Assembly: GCA_029550925.1 (NCBI GenBank)
Contig: JAKPGL010000037.1
Location: forward strand, 1 to 64,000
Source of the DNA: Planctomycetota bacterium
Lineage (GTDB): Bacteria > Planctomycetota > Planctomycetia > Pirellulales > Thermoguttaceae
Direction of reading: 5' to 3'
DNA: 64,000 bases
Below the pieces are notes generated by a model that saw nothing but the letters and a program-made list of their open reading frames with translations, searched no databases and was not told the DNA's origin. Shown here in pieces: positions 8,855-18,037 of this stretch. Each line of letters starts with the position of its first letter. Position 1 is the stretch's first letter. The position numbers and the translations under genes are program-made.

Positions 8855-11230
8855 TTACTGCTTGGGCCGGGCCTGGAGTTTTAGGAGCGTTACGCTGTAG
8901 GGGGCCAACCGAACCGTATCTTTCAGCCCCCCCACGGCCGACTCGACAATCTGTACCTTCGCCGGCTGGCCCGGGTCGTTAAAGAGCATCGGGTCGGCCC
9001 CGGCGATTTCATACCGCACGCCGCTGCCGGTCAGTTCCGCTCCGGCAACCTGCAGCGGTACTTCGAGCGATTGGCCTGTAGGGTTGACAATGCCGATAGT
9101 GAGCGTCTTTTTATCTTCGCTCCAAGCGGCGGCAGCGTCCAATGGGGCAGATTCTTTCAAATCCACGGCCGCCGGCGTTTGTCCAAAATGCCGACGATAC
9201 AGCTTCAGCACTAGCCCGGTGGTTTCCAAGGCGGCCGCCATTTTCGAGGTCTTAATGGCCCCCAGGACGTTTACCGTCTGAGCGTAGTTGGCCATGAAGA
9301 CCATATCGCTTTGCCGAGCGTATTCATGCAGTCCGGCCGCCACGCCCAGGGCGTCTTTCAAAAAGTATCGAGGGCTAATTTCGCCGAACACTTCCGGCCC
9401 ATACCAGTAGTTCCACTCATCCATGGCAATCCGAATGTCTTTGCCCCGGAGGCTATCGAACCGTTTGCGATAATCCCGGTGGGCCTGCACAATGCGGCGA
9501 ATTTGGTTCGGAATTTGCCGAACGTGGCTCATCAGACCGGGCACTTGGCCGCAGTAAAAATGTTCGCTCACAAGGTCCATGTGGTCGGCGCAGTGTTGCA
9601 TCATGCCTTCGCTCCAAGGGCCGACGTTGCCCACGGCAATGAGCTTAATGCTGGGATCCTTTTTTCGCATCGCCTCGGCAAACTGGTTATGTTTTTGGAT
9701 GTATTTTTCCAGCGGCATGTGGCCGAGTTGCCAGTTGCCGTACATCTCATTGCCGATGCCCCACCAGCGGACCTTGTACGGTTCGGGATGGCCGTTTTTG
9801 GCCCGTAGGCTGCCCATGGGCGAATCGGCCGGGCCGTTGGCGTACTCTAATTCTTCGACCGCCATCTGCACATCGCCCAGGCCGCTATTGACGACCACAA
9901 GCGGCTCGGTGCCGAGGTATCGACAAAACCGCATGAACTCGTCGATGCCGAAGTCATGGTGTTCCAGGCCGCGCCATGCCGGGTTTTTCATGGGCGGACG
10001 GCGGTCGGGGTCGCCAATGGCTTTGCGCCAGTCGTAGCCGCTGACGAAATTGCCGCCCGGCCAACGATAGATCGGCGCATCCAGTTCTTTGAGCACGGCC
10101 AAGGTGTCCGGACGCATGCCGTCGATGTTATCGGCGGGCATCAGGGAAACCGGTCCGATCCAGACCTGGCCCTGTTGGCCGGTGGCTTGGATTTCCAGCC
10201 GACCTTCCAGCGTGGAGGCACCGGCGGTAAACCGAAGCGGCTGTTTGGCGTATTCGGGCCCGATCTGGGTGATGGTGATAGTTTGTCTGCCATCGGGGCC
10301 GTCGGCCCAAACCAGGCTGACCTGTATGGGCCCGGCGGATTGGTCGCCCCGGAGCCAGATTCGGCCCACATATTCTTTGCCTTTGACCAGGCCCAGGCCG
10401 CCGTGTACTATGCCGGCCGGGGCGGTCAGGCGCGGCGAATGCTCGCCGACAAACGGCTGCTGTTTATCCATGGTTACCCGGTCTGGCTGGCCCAGCACCT
10501 TCCACGGCGATTCCTTATGCCCGACCGGATAGAAGAACTTTCGGTCTTCGAGCATTTCGGCCCAGATGCCGCCGTAAATGCACCGGCCCAGATGTTCGAT
10601 GAATTGGCCGTAGATATAGGGCGAAATCGGCTCGCCGGTTTTGGCCGCATCGATCACGATCTTCGGTTCCCAATGGCCTGCTTTCAGTTGCACGAGTTCC
10701 AGGTCGTCGAACCAGGCCCGTCCGGTGGCCAGGCCCCAACCGCCAAAAAGGCAGTTCATTTGCAGCGTGTCTTGGTCTTCTACTTCAAAGACCACTTCCA
10801 CGCGGGTCCAATCCTGCGTGCCGGTGAGGGCCTGGGTGGCCACCGGTTGGAGGTTATGGATATTCAGCAGTGCCCCTCGGCCGCCTTTTGTTACTACGTT
10901 TTCCGTCTTGATCCAGCCGGAAAGCCGATACGTCGCCCTCGGCTCCACCGGAACAACGATCTGCCAGCCAACATCGGCCCCCTCGGCCGACTCGATCAGA
11001 AGCGAGCGTTTTCCGGTCCGGCCAGTCTCTGCATAGATAAAATTGCCTTTTCCCTGCCAGGTATCCGGTTTCCAACCTACCGGCTTACCTTCCCGCTCCA
11101 GTTCCATCGAGGGGTTTCGGATGAGGTTGGGCGGTCCGGCCGACTCTGCGGCGAAAACAGCCCGCCCAACCGCTAGCACCAACGCCAACCCAGCAAACCA
11201 CACACCCACTTTTCTGCCAACACATCGCAT
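8855..11230 (-). CDS. Secreted alpha-L-arabinofuranosidase (GH51) with N-terminal carbohydrate-binding module
   Basis: A 791-residue exported hydrolase. A signal peptide (VGVWFAGLALVLAVGRAVFA) is followed by a CBM4/9-like jelly roll (NLIRNPSMELEREGKPVGW to about residue 170) and the GH51 catalytic barrel. The acid/base Glu495 is in WWGIGNEMYG and the nucleophile Glu605 in IAMDEWNYWYG, with a C-terminal beta domain ending in SVTLLKLQ. It should release arabinofuranose from hemicellulose. Of the two in-frame ATGs, the one at 11230 is favoured because AGGAGG lies seven bases before it. The other sits one base from the ribosome site. About 290 bases separate it from the HDOD gene upstream, with no clear promoter. 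Confidence 0.9.
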   Translation of the reverse strand: MRCVGRKVGVWFAGLALVLAVGRAVFAAESAGPPNLIRNPSMELEREGKPVGWKPDTWQGKGNFIYAETGRTGKRSLLIESAEGADVGWQIVVPVEPRATYRLSGWIKTENVVTKGGRGALLNIHNLQPVATQALTGTQDWTRVEVVFEVEDQDTLQMNCLFGGWGLATGRAWFDDLELVQLKAGHWEPKIVIDAAKTGEPISPYIYGQFIEHLGRCIYGGIWAEMLEDRKFFYPVGHKESPWKVLGQPDRVTMDKQQPFVGEHSPRLTAPAGIVHGGLGLVKGKEYVGRIWLRGDQSAGPIQVSLVWADGPDGRQTITITQIGPEYAKQPLRFTAGASTLEGRLEIQATGQQGQVWIGPVSLMPADNIDGMRPDTLAVLKELDAPIYRWPGGNFVSGYDWRKAIGDPDRRPPMKNPAWRGLEHHDFGIDEFMRFCRYLGTEPLVVVNSGLGDVQMAVEELEYANGPADSPMGSLRAKNGHPEPYKVRWWGIGNEMYGNWQLGHMPLEKYIQKHNQFAEAMRKKDPSIKLIAVGNVGPWSEGMMQHCADHMDLVSEHFYCGQVPGLMSHVRQIPNQIRRIVQAHRDYRKRFDSLRGKDIRIAMDEWNYWYGPEVFGEISPRYFLKDALGVAAGLHEYARQSDMVFMANYAQTVNVLGAIKTSKMAAALETTGLVLKLYRRHFGQTPAAVDLKESAPLDAAAAWSEDKKTLTIGIVNPTGQSLEVPLQVAGAELTGSGVRYEIAGADPMLFNDPGQPAKVQIVESAVGGLKDTVRLAPYSVTLLKLQARPKQ

Positions 11231-11518
11231 CGCCATACCTCCTCGAAAAAAAGACTCCAACCGATACCCCTTCCGATAGGACTATGGGGGAACTGTTCTG
11301 AGACAAGTCCCCGCTGAGGCAGGTCCGTGTCCCTCTGCACCGGATTATAAAATGGCCTCTGGCGGCTAGCAACAAAAATGGCGCAAAAAAACTGCGGATT
11401 TTGCGCAAAAAAACAGAGGTCCTGAGGAGAAAACCGAAGAACTGTGCATAGGGAAGGTACACTTTCCCAGGCTGCAACCGGTGGCCACGGAGATCAGCTG
11501 GGCATGGAACGGCGGAGG

Positions 11519-13393
11519 TCAATAGATTTCGATGCTTTTGACCACGCCGCCGCCGCACGTATGGGAACCGAAGAGACACCGGGCCGCCGCTTCCAGCAGG
11601 TCTTCGGCCGGGAAGTTTTTCGGGGGCATATCGACGCTGGCCACTCCGACGCCCAGAGCCACTCCGCCCCGACTGCTCCAGATGCCTCCCCACGACGCTT
11701 GTCGCATGGCGGCAATGAGTTGATTGCCCAGCCGAACCGCTTCTTGCCGATCGCAATCGGGCAATATGGCCGCCGTTCCCCAATCGCCATAAGGCAGGAG
11801 GATGCTTCCTTCATATCCCAGGGATTCGGCGGCCTTCTGAAGCAGCGAACGAAACCGGTCCATGCCTTCCGGTCCATATCGGAGCAGAAGATCATCTTGT
11901 TCGGACGGCTCGGCCAAAAGCAGGCTCACCGGCGCCCGGGCGTTTCGGCAGGCGACGACCGTAGCTTTCAAATGCCCCAGCAGTCCCGGATCAGAAAGAG
12001 TTTGACTGATGGTCGCTGTGGGTCTGGCCGCCGCCGCTGTTTTCCCGAAACGCCCCGAACCACGCAAACCGTCCATGCTGGGGATCGCCGGAGAAGATCG
12101 AAATGCTGTTTTTCCCGACGTGGTGCTACTACCGGCAAATTCTGATCCGGGTTTGTTCTTCCCTGGTTGGCCAACGTCCGGGGCCAACATTTCCGCCAAC
12201 GCCGAGGCCGACATCGGCGAAGTCTCCGGAATGGGCCTTTGTTCCCTTGTTTCGGGTATGCCGGACTTTTCGGGTTCTACCTCTTCTTCCTCCTTCGTGA
12301 AGGCCGAAACAGGCTCGGATTTTTTCCCTTTTCGCGTCGGCTTCGGTCTGGTGAGCCGATCTAACGCCTCAGAGAGTTGGGCCAGATGCGGCTGCAAGGG
12401 TTCAGGTACTTCTTCAGTAGGGGAGGTGGTGGATTTTCGGCTCAAAAGGGTTTGCACCGCTTCGGCGGCGGCTTCGGAAAGCCGACGATGCGCCTCCAGC
12501 AGCACGGCCCGATAATCTTCGGTAGGCGGCAGGTTCAGATGGAGCACCTCGGCCAATTGGGTTACCTTGGTTTCCAAGTCCGCCGTAATCGCCTCGAGTT
12601 GATTCTGGGTTAGCCCCCGGTATTTGGCCCCGGCGGTAAGCACTTCGTTTAAGTACTCTGGTTGCCGATCGGCCAACACCCGGGCCAACCCCTCGGCCAG
12701 ATGAATCACCTGCGCTAATACCGGCGGCTGTGGAGCAGGTTCTTGGAGCCGTTGATGGATCTCCTCCCAACTGATCCATCGGACAACCCCTTCGGGCAAT
12801 CGCCAATGCGCCAATAGCCGGGCCGTCAAGGCCGTGTGATCGAACCCCAATACCTGCCTCTGGAGGGCGATCAGGTCTTTGCCCATGCTGCGGACCCGTT
12901 GGACGAACTCCTGATATGTCGGGCCGACGCTCTGGATCAGAAGCAACATCCCCAGGTCCTGCAACAGGCCGACCAAAAAGGCATCGTCGCCTGGTTTCCG
13001 CCACAGAGTCTGGCACAACTGCCGGGCAGCCACCGCTTTGGTCAACGTACGACGCCAATACCACTGGAGCACATCGGCCGAGACGCCCGCATACAGCCCT
13101 TCTGGCAAGCTAAAGCCTAACACCAACAGTTTCAGCGGCTTGACGCCCAGCAAGGTGAGTGCCTGACCTAGATCGGCCACCGGCGAGGTCAACCCAAACA
13201 GCGAACTATTCACCACCCGGAGGATTCGGCTAGTCAAGGCCGGATCGTTTTCGATACACTCTTTAAGCCGGGGGGTGTCCAGTTGAGGATCGTCGGCCAA
13301 CTGGAGCACCTTGACCGCCACGGCAGGTAGGCTGTACAGGGCGCCTGCCCGCTGGAGGAACCGTTCCACAAGGATGTCGAGTTGGCTTTTCAC
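11519..13393 (-). CDS. HDOD-domain protein with degenerate C-terminal GGDEF-like domain
   Basis: Residues 1 to about 220 form an HDOD domain, a signalling relative of HD hydrolases: LQRAGALYSLPAVAVKVLQL, IENDPALTSRILRVVNSSLFG, LGQALTLLGVKPLKLLVLG. A Pro/Ser/Lys-rich linker (about 330-450) follows, then a GGDEF-like fold in which the signature is replaced by YGDWGTAAILPD, so no diguanylate cyclase activity is expected. The start is uncertain. GTG 13393 begins just before the conserved region but has no strong ribosome site, and an in-frame TTG at 13540 would add a hydrophobic stretch. It probably acts as a protein-interaction hub. The bases 13394-13790 hold no supported gene. Confidence 0.75.
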   Translation of the reverse strand: MKSQLDILVERFLQRAGALYSLPAVAVKVLQLADDPQLDTPRLKECIENDPALTSRILRVVNSSLFGLTSPVADLGQALTLLGVKPLKLLVLGFSLPEGLYAGVSADVLQWYWRRTLTKAVAARQLCQTLWRKPGDDAFLVGLLQDLGMLLLIQSVGPTYQEFVQRVRSMGKDLIALQRQVLGFDHTALTARLLAHWRLPEGVVRWISWEEIHQRLQEPAPQPPVLAQVIHLAEGLARVLADRQPEYLNEVLTAGAKYRGLTQNQLEAITADLETKVTQLAEVLHLNLPPTEDYRAVLLEAHRRLSEAAAEAVQTLLSRKSTTSPTEEVPEPLQPHLAQLSEALDRLTRPKPTRKGKKSEPVSAFTKEEEEVEPEKSGIPETREQRPIPETSPMSASALAEMLAPDVGQPGKNKPGSEFAGSSTTSGKTAFRSSPAIPSMDGLRGSGRFGKTAAAARPTATISQTLSDPGLLGHLKATVVACRNARAPVSLLLAEPSEQDDLLLRYGPEGMDRFRSLLQKAAESLGYEGSILLPYGDWGTAAILPDCDRQEAVRLGNQLIAAMRQASWGGIWSSRGGVALGVGVASVDMPPKNFPAEDLLEAAARCLFGSHTCGGGVVKSIEIY

Positions 13394-13790
13394 CGTTGCC
13401 ACAGTCCCAAGACCCGGAGCCAGACCCCTTACGACGCCCAAAGGAGCTTTGGGCAGCCTTGGGCGCAAGCAGAGTATCAAAAGAGCGCCCTTGTACAACT
13501 CTAGCCCACAGAAGAGCCAGATAGAAAGAAAGATGAACAACAGGGAGAGCAGGAAACTTTACCCAATCGTTAAAACTCTCCTGATTGTTCTTTTTGGAAT
13601 CCTTTTACGAGTCGAAACCTGATCCCCGGACGCCGCTTTCCTACCTTCTCCCCCAAAGAGGTTACGAAGTAAGAGCATAGCCAGGCTTCCTGTTGCCCAG
13701 CAACCCCCTCCTGCCACGCAGACCCAATGCACCCCTTGGCGTCCTTGGCCAGCGCAGTTTCTTCCCGGATGTTCTATCCCACCGAAGGGA

Positions 13791-13880
13791 TTATTTCTTG
13801 CGATGTCGAATTTTGGACCGGAGCCGACGTTTCTTTCGGCCTAATTTCCGTCGGCCTTTTCCTGTCTTCTTGACTCCCAC
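13791..13880 (-). CDS. 29-residue basic peptide resembling the AURKAIP1/COX24 (bS22/mS38) family
   Basis: A GTG at 13880 opens a 29-codon frame (GVKKTGKGRRKLGRKKRRLR followed by SKIRHRKK) preceded by AAAGGA at six bases. Twenty of 29 residues are Lys, Arg or His, and the pattern matches small AURKAIP1/COX24-domain peptides, which include bS22 and mitochondrial mS38 of the small ribosomal subunit. Because it is so short and starts with GTG, automated gene calling would easily miss it. A ribosomal role is inferred from composition and pattern. Another short nucleic-acid-binding peptide is possible. Confidence 0.65.
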   Translation of the reverse strand: MGVKKTGKGRRKLGRKKRRLRSKIRHRKK

Positions 13881-14071
13881 GGCTTGTCCTTTCTCACGCC
13901 ATCATGAACTGATCCGCTTCCAGAAAACCACCCTTCTGGAAGCATGAACGTTAAAAAGCAACGTTACTATACCACGTTACGCCCCTAAGAACAAGTCCCT
14001 CTGGAAGGCGAAAACTTGCAGGGGAAAGAGATGGCCCACCTTGCGACTGACGCACCGCCTATGGTGATGTT

Positions 14072-15976
14072 TCAAGGAAATTGTCTTTTACCTTTTTGTA
14101 CCTTTTCGATCATGATTTCGGCGGCGTTACCAAGAGGGATCGTTTCTTTTTGGCCGGTGCGGCGGTATTTGACTTCTACTTGTCCCTGCTCGAAATTTTT
14201 CGGACCAAGCACCACCTGCCACGGCACGCCCAACAGGTCTGCATCGTAGAACTTCACGCCGGGCCGAAGCTCTCGATCATCCAGCAGCACTTCCACCCCG
14301 GCCGTTTGCCAAGCCTCGTAAAGCCGCTCCGCAGCACCCATGACCACTTCATTTTGGGGCGCAAGGCAAAGGAGCAGGATATCGAACGGAGCAACCCATT
14401 CCGGCCAAACCATTCCAAACGAATCGTGATGGACCGCCGCCGCAGCGCTGAGCAAACAGGCAAAGTCGATCTGGAGTCGGTTGACCAGCACTGGTTGGAG
14501 CGTCTCCTGGGCGTCATGGAACCGGAGTCCTAACCCAGGGCTCTCCTGATCGCCCCAACAGACCGATTCCGCCGCCGGAAGTCCCGAACCAATTTGCAAA
14601 ACAGCCGAGCATTCGGGGCATGGATCGCCGGGCAAAACCAGACGGAGATCGGCGAAAAAGTCCGGCCGGAAATCTCGCCCGATCGACGCACCCACCAAAT
14701 GAGCGTCCGCCTGATTGGCGCCCACCACGACATTTTGGGCGTGTTGTACGTCCCAATCGGCCCAGATGGGGATACGCTCTTTCAAACCGATTGGTCCCGA
14801 AAAACCCACCGGAGCGCCGGTAACCCGTTCCACTACGCCGGGGTCCGCCATTTCTAATCGCCGGATTCCAAAGGCCCGCTGAATCTTCGTCGGGCTTGCT
14901 TCATGATCGCCTCGGATCAGGATGGCTACCGGTTTGTCGTCCGCCAGATAAAGCAGCGTTTTCAGGAATTGATGGGCTGGTCGGCCTAGAAACGCTGTTA
15001 CCTCGGCGATGGTGCGGGCGCCGGGCGTCGATACACATCGGAGCTGCTCTTGGGCCGGTTCTGAACTCTCGCCGGCTGGACCAACCTGCACCGTAAGCAC
15101 CGAGGCGGCGGCAACCGGCCCCGGCACACGCCCGCCGATCCGGGCCGAACGCCGAACCGCCGTATAACCACACTGCTCGCAAAAAGCCACTTCTTCCCAG
15201 CAGAAACGTCGCCGCAGCTCTTGCCCGGGCGACTCGTTCGGAGATTCCTGAGTTGGCGTTGGACTGGACGCTTCGTTCAGAGTGGAAAACGACTGGTTTT
15301 TCAGTGATTGCCGATAGGAAAGTCCCCCTTTATCAAGCCGAACTACAACCAAATGGGCGGCTGGTTCGCTTGCTGAATCGCTCCGAGCTACCCAATAGGG
15401 AAGTTCCAAAAGTTCCAAAAGCGATTCACACTGCCGGATTAGCTTTTGGTAGCTGCTATGAAGCGACGCCGGCGTACTGTGAAAACCATATACCTGAACC
15501 GCCGGTCGGAGCAGCGAGTCGGCCAAGCAACCGGAAGCGGTCCCTTCCGCGGAACAAACCGCCGTCATTTGGAAAAGCACCAAGGGGAGATTCCGATAGC
15601 TGGCCAGCCAACCCGCCAACAAGTCCGCCAAAACCGGCTCTTGCCAACCGCCCAACAGATACCGCGTTTTTCGCTCCTGCTGGGCTAGGTCCAAACGGAG
15701 GCCGGTTTTCTCGCTCGGTTCGTCGGTCCCCACTCGTTCCCATACGCTCACCGGGGTCAGAATCGGCAGGCCGATCTCTTGACCTCCCGCCTCGGCCAGC
15801 AGGCTACGGACCTGATGCTGGAGTTTTTGGAGCATTCGGATTCCCAAGGGGAACCAGGCGTATCCGGTGGTGGTCGGAGCGATCAGGCCCGCCCGGATCA
15901 ACCACTGTTCCGGGCCGCCCCGCAGCGCTGGCGGCGCCTCTTTCAACGTCGGTAGAAACGCCTTCGTCCATCGCAT
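14072..15976 (-). CDS. Prolyl-tRNA-synthetase-like protein with degenerate catalytic core and preserved editing domain
   Basis: The 634-residue protein follows bacterial ProRS from end to end. Motif 2 aligns without gaps, but the FRDE arginine is Ser142 and the RPR and R..R.EF residues are gone. In motif 3, GIGVTR has become QIDFAC (502-507). The proline-site LGPTHEE reads LGGWQEP (108-114). By contrast the inserted editing domain (about 318-455) keeps Lys339 in FLKTLLY, LIRGDHEA, and GANQADAHLVG with His426. The anticodon domain (about 528-634) keeps VAPFDILLL, DDRELRPGVKFYDADLLGVP. It is therefore unlikely to make prolyl-tRNA and may clear mischarged tRNA or regulate. Automated annotation would probably label it proS. 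Confidence 0.8.
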   Translation of the reverse strand: MRWTKAFLPTLKEAPPALRGGPEQWLIRAGLIAPTTTGYAWFPLGIRMLQKLQHQVRSLLAEAGGQEIGLPILTPVSVWERVGTDEPSEKTGLRLDLAQQERKTRYLLGGWQEPVLADLLAGWLASYRNLPLVLFQMTAVCSAEGTASGCLADSLLRPAVQVYGFHSTPASLHSSYQKLIRQCESLLELLELPYWVARSDSASEPAAHLVVVRLDKGGLSYRQSLKNQSFSTLNEASSPTPTQESPNESPGQELRRRFCWEEVAFCEQCGYTAVRRSARIGGRVPGPVAAASVLTVQVGPAGESSEPAQEQLRCVSTPGARTIAEVTAFLGRPAHQFLKTLLYLADDKPVAILIRGDHEASPTKIQRAFGIRRLEMADPGVVERVTGAPVGFSGPIGLKERIPIWADWDVQHAQNVVVGANQADAHLVGASIGRDFRPDFFADLRLVLPGDPCPECSAVLQIGSGLPAAESVCWGDQESPGLGLRFHDAQETLQPVLVNRLQIDFACLLSAAAAVHHDSFGMVWPEWVAPFDILLLCLAPQNEVVMGAAERLYEAWQTAGVEVLLDDRELRPGVKFYDADLLGVPWQVVLGPKNFEQGQVEVKYRRTGQKETIPLGNAAEIMIEKVQKGKRQFP

Positions 15977-16056
15977 CCGAAAAGCCTCGCCGGATAACTA
16001 GGGAAAATCACGAAGAGAGCGTTGTGCCAGCTCCTCAAAGGACCAAGTGTCTTCGA

Positions 16057-17346
16057 CTACCCTTGGGTGGATTCACACTCGGCGATTACATACGGCCCTT
16101 TAGGGATGACGGCGATCGTGGCCTGAGGGCCGTAGTCGGCCAAACACTCGGCCACAGCCGACTCCACGCTTTCGGCCGGTTCGACAAACAACCGTTGCAA
16201 TACTTCGGGCGGTAGCCCCCGGCTAACCACTTTGATACGGGCCTTTCGCCACACCTTGGCCATTTCCTCTAATTGCCATTGGTCCATCACAAAGTAATCG
16301 GATTGCCGATCCAAAATTCGCTCCAGGAAGGCGTCCAGGCTGGGATGTTCTTCGAAAAGGCGCTGAAATTCTGGGCTGCCGATGCCTTCCGACAGACTGG
16401 CCGCCAGAATGACCGTGCCGCCCGGTTTCACGATTCCCAGGGCCGCCACCATTCCTTTGACCGATTGATAGAAGGTGACGTCGAGCGGATACCCGGCCGA
16501 AGAGGTTATCACAATATCCACCGGTTCTGGCAGGGTATCTTGAACCATAGGCCGGACCTTTTGGACCCCTTCCAAAAAGGCGGCCTCCATATCGCCGGCA
16601 ACCACTTCGACGATCCGCCGCTTTTCGTCCAGAGCGACATTGACGATAAAATCGCAGCCGGCCCGTCGGCCGATCCAGGTATTTTCCTCGTGTACGGGGT
16701 TGCCGTCCAGACAACCGGCCCGGGCGCAGGGATGTTCCAGAAAGTTCGGCCCATGCCAGACCCGCACCGTATCCAAATGGGCCAGACCGGGGCAGATGAG
16801 TTTTCGCCCGCCGGAAAACCCGGCCATAAAGTGCGGTTCAATCAGACCGGTCGTAATTTTCAGGTCCGCCTCCACATACCGACGGTCGATCCAGACCGGT
16901 ACGCCACGGGGGCTGCGCCCCAGAAAAACATGTTCGTTCCGATCTTGGCCGTGGTGGTTCTCGATCCGGTACTGGGCCGCTATCTCCGGGCCGACCATCT
17001 CCACCAGTTCGTCGCCCAGATTGGGCCGATGAAGCCCGGTGGCCACTAGGATCAAAATCCTGTCTCGTCCGATCCCATTTTCTTCCAAGGTGCGCAAAAT
17101 GGGCGGCAACAGAACCGCATTTGGCACAGGCCGGGTGATGTCGCAGATGACCACACACGCACTCGATCGGCCGCGGGCCAGATCAGCCAAAGGGGCGGCG
17201 CCAGTAGGATGAGCCAGCCGCTCGGAAATGACCTTTCCCGGATTCTCCAGAGGTTGAGCGGGCCGATACCCAAGACATTTGACCACATTGCGGTCGGGCA
17301 GCTCTACTTCCAACCCAGACCGCCCATAGTCCAACCGCACGCGCAT
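16057..17346 (-). CDS. larA: LarA-family nickel-pincer racemase/epimerase (DUF2088)
   Basis: The 429 residues match lactate racemase LarA, whose nickel-pincer cofactor is tethered to a lysine. Key residues fall almost at the Lactobacillus positions: His106 in ATGLHRPN, His172 in [11 protein letters not shown], Lys182 in GGRKLICPG and His198 in [14 protein letters not shown] at 69-76 is also typical. The enzyme would racemise or epimerise a 2-hydroxy acid in the cytoplasm. LarA relatives use many substrates, so lactate is not assured. The cofactor genes larB, larC and larE are not in the window. It lies between the ProRS-like gene and the small basic protein gene on the same strand, with an 80-base gap downstream. 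Confidence 0.85.
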   Translation of the reverse strand: MRVRLDYGRSGLEVELPDRNVVKCLGYRPAQPLENPGKVISERLAHPTGAAPLADLARGRSSACVVICDITRPVPNAVLLPPILRTLEENGIGRDRILILVATGLHRPNLGDELVEMVGPEIAAQYRIENHHGQDRNEHVFLGRSPRGVPVWIDRRYVEADLKITTGLIEPHFMAGFSGGRKLICPGLAHLDTVRVWHGPNFLEHPCARAGCLDGNPVHEENTWIGRRAGCDFIVNVALDEKRRIVEVVAGDMEAAFLEGVQKVRPMVQDTLPEPVDIVITSSAGYPLDVTFYQSVKGMVAALGIVKPGGTVILAASLSEGIGSPEFQRLFEEHPSLDAFLERILDRQSDYFVMDQWQLEEMAKVWRKARIKVVSRGLPPEVLQRLFVEPAESVESAVAECLADYGPQATIAVIPKGPYVIAECESTQG

Positions 17347-17458
17347 CGTTCATCCGTCCACGCCCGCCCCACCGCCGGAGGAGAAAAGGAACCGCCCCCC
17401 TCCGGCGCCAGAAAAACTTTTGCAAGGAAGAAAGAAGAACAAAGAGAGAAGTCGGAGG

Positions 17459-17740
17459 CTATTTTTTGGCTTCGGACGCTTTTTTAGCTTCCGGCGCTGT
17501 TTCGCCGGCAGCTCCGGCAGCCGCTTCGCCGGCAGCCCCGGCAGTCGCCTCCTCTTTCTTGGACTTCTTCTTTTTCTTCATGCTAATTTTATATACCCGG
17601 ACCTTCGGCAGGCCAAAGGGACTTTCCCCTTCCTGCCACCGATCCAACTCCTTGAGCCGGGCTATCCGCTCCGTACGCTTCAGGACACTCCGATTCCGGA
17701 CCGACGCCCGCCGAATCTTCAGACTTTTATCAATCGACAT
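17459..17740 (-). CDS. Small basic protein of the Chlamydiae/Verrucomicrobia/Planctomycetes family
   Basis: The 93-residue protein begins MSIDKSLKIRRASVRNRSVL and continues ERIARLKELDRWQEGESPFG, LPKVRVYKI, the signature of a short basic family restricted to the PVC bacteria. After a run of lysines (MKKKKKSKK) it has an Ala/Gly/Glu-rich tail with a GEAAAGAAGE repeat that looks like low-complexity extension. GGAGG lies eight bases before ATG 17740. Fourteen in-frame codons upstream are unlikely to be translated. The family's job is unknown. Its charge suggests RNA or ribosome association. Its main value is as a lineage marker. Confidence 0.9.
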   Translation of the reverse strand: MSIDKSLKIRRASVRNRSVLKRTERIARLKELDRWQEGESPFGLPKVRVYKISMKKKKKSKKEEATAGAAGEAAAGAAGETAPEAKKASEAKK

Positions 17741-18037
17741 ACTCAAAACCTCCGTCTGATTCTCAATAGATCGCAGAAACATCTATTGTAACCGAACCTT
17801 TTCTTTCGACAAGCGGGTTTCCCGACCCCTTCAGCCCCCCCAATCTCCTTCCTCCTCATCCCCCGCCTCTCGCTCCCGAATCGCTACAACGCAACCGGAC
17901 CGACTCTTTTGGCTTCCCCAAACGAAGAGGGTTATCCATATTGCTGGGAAAAAAGAGGTATTGCCCGACTTTGGGGTTGGATTCCCCCCTCCCTCCCCCG
18001 CTTTGAGTAATGGCCTGCCCCTCCTGGAATCGGATTC

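Noticed and set aside
9956-11176. 406-codon plus-strand frame opposite the GH51 gene
   Set aside because: Shadow frame; the GH51 catalytic residues are on the other strand.
13394-13540. Hydrophobic N-terminal extension of the HDOD protein from TTG 13540
   Set aside because: No ribosome site, rare start codon, and HDOD similarity begins after 13393; kept only as an alternative start.
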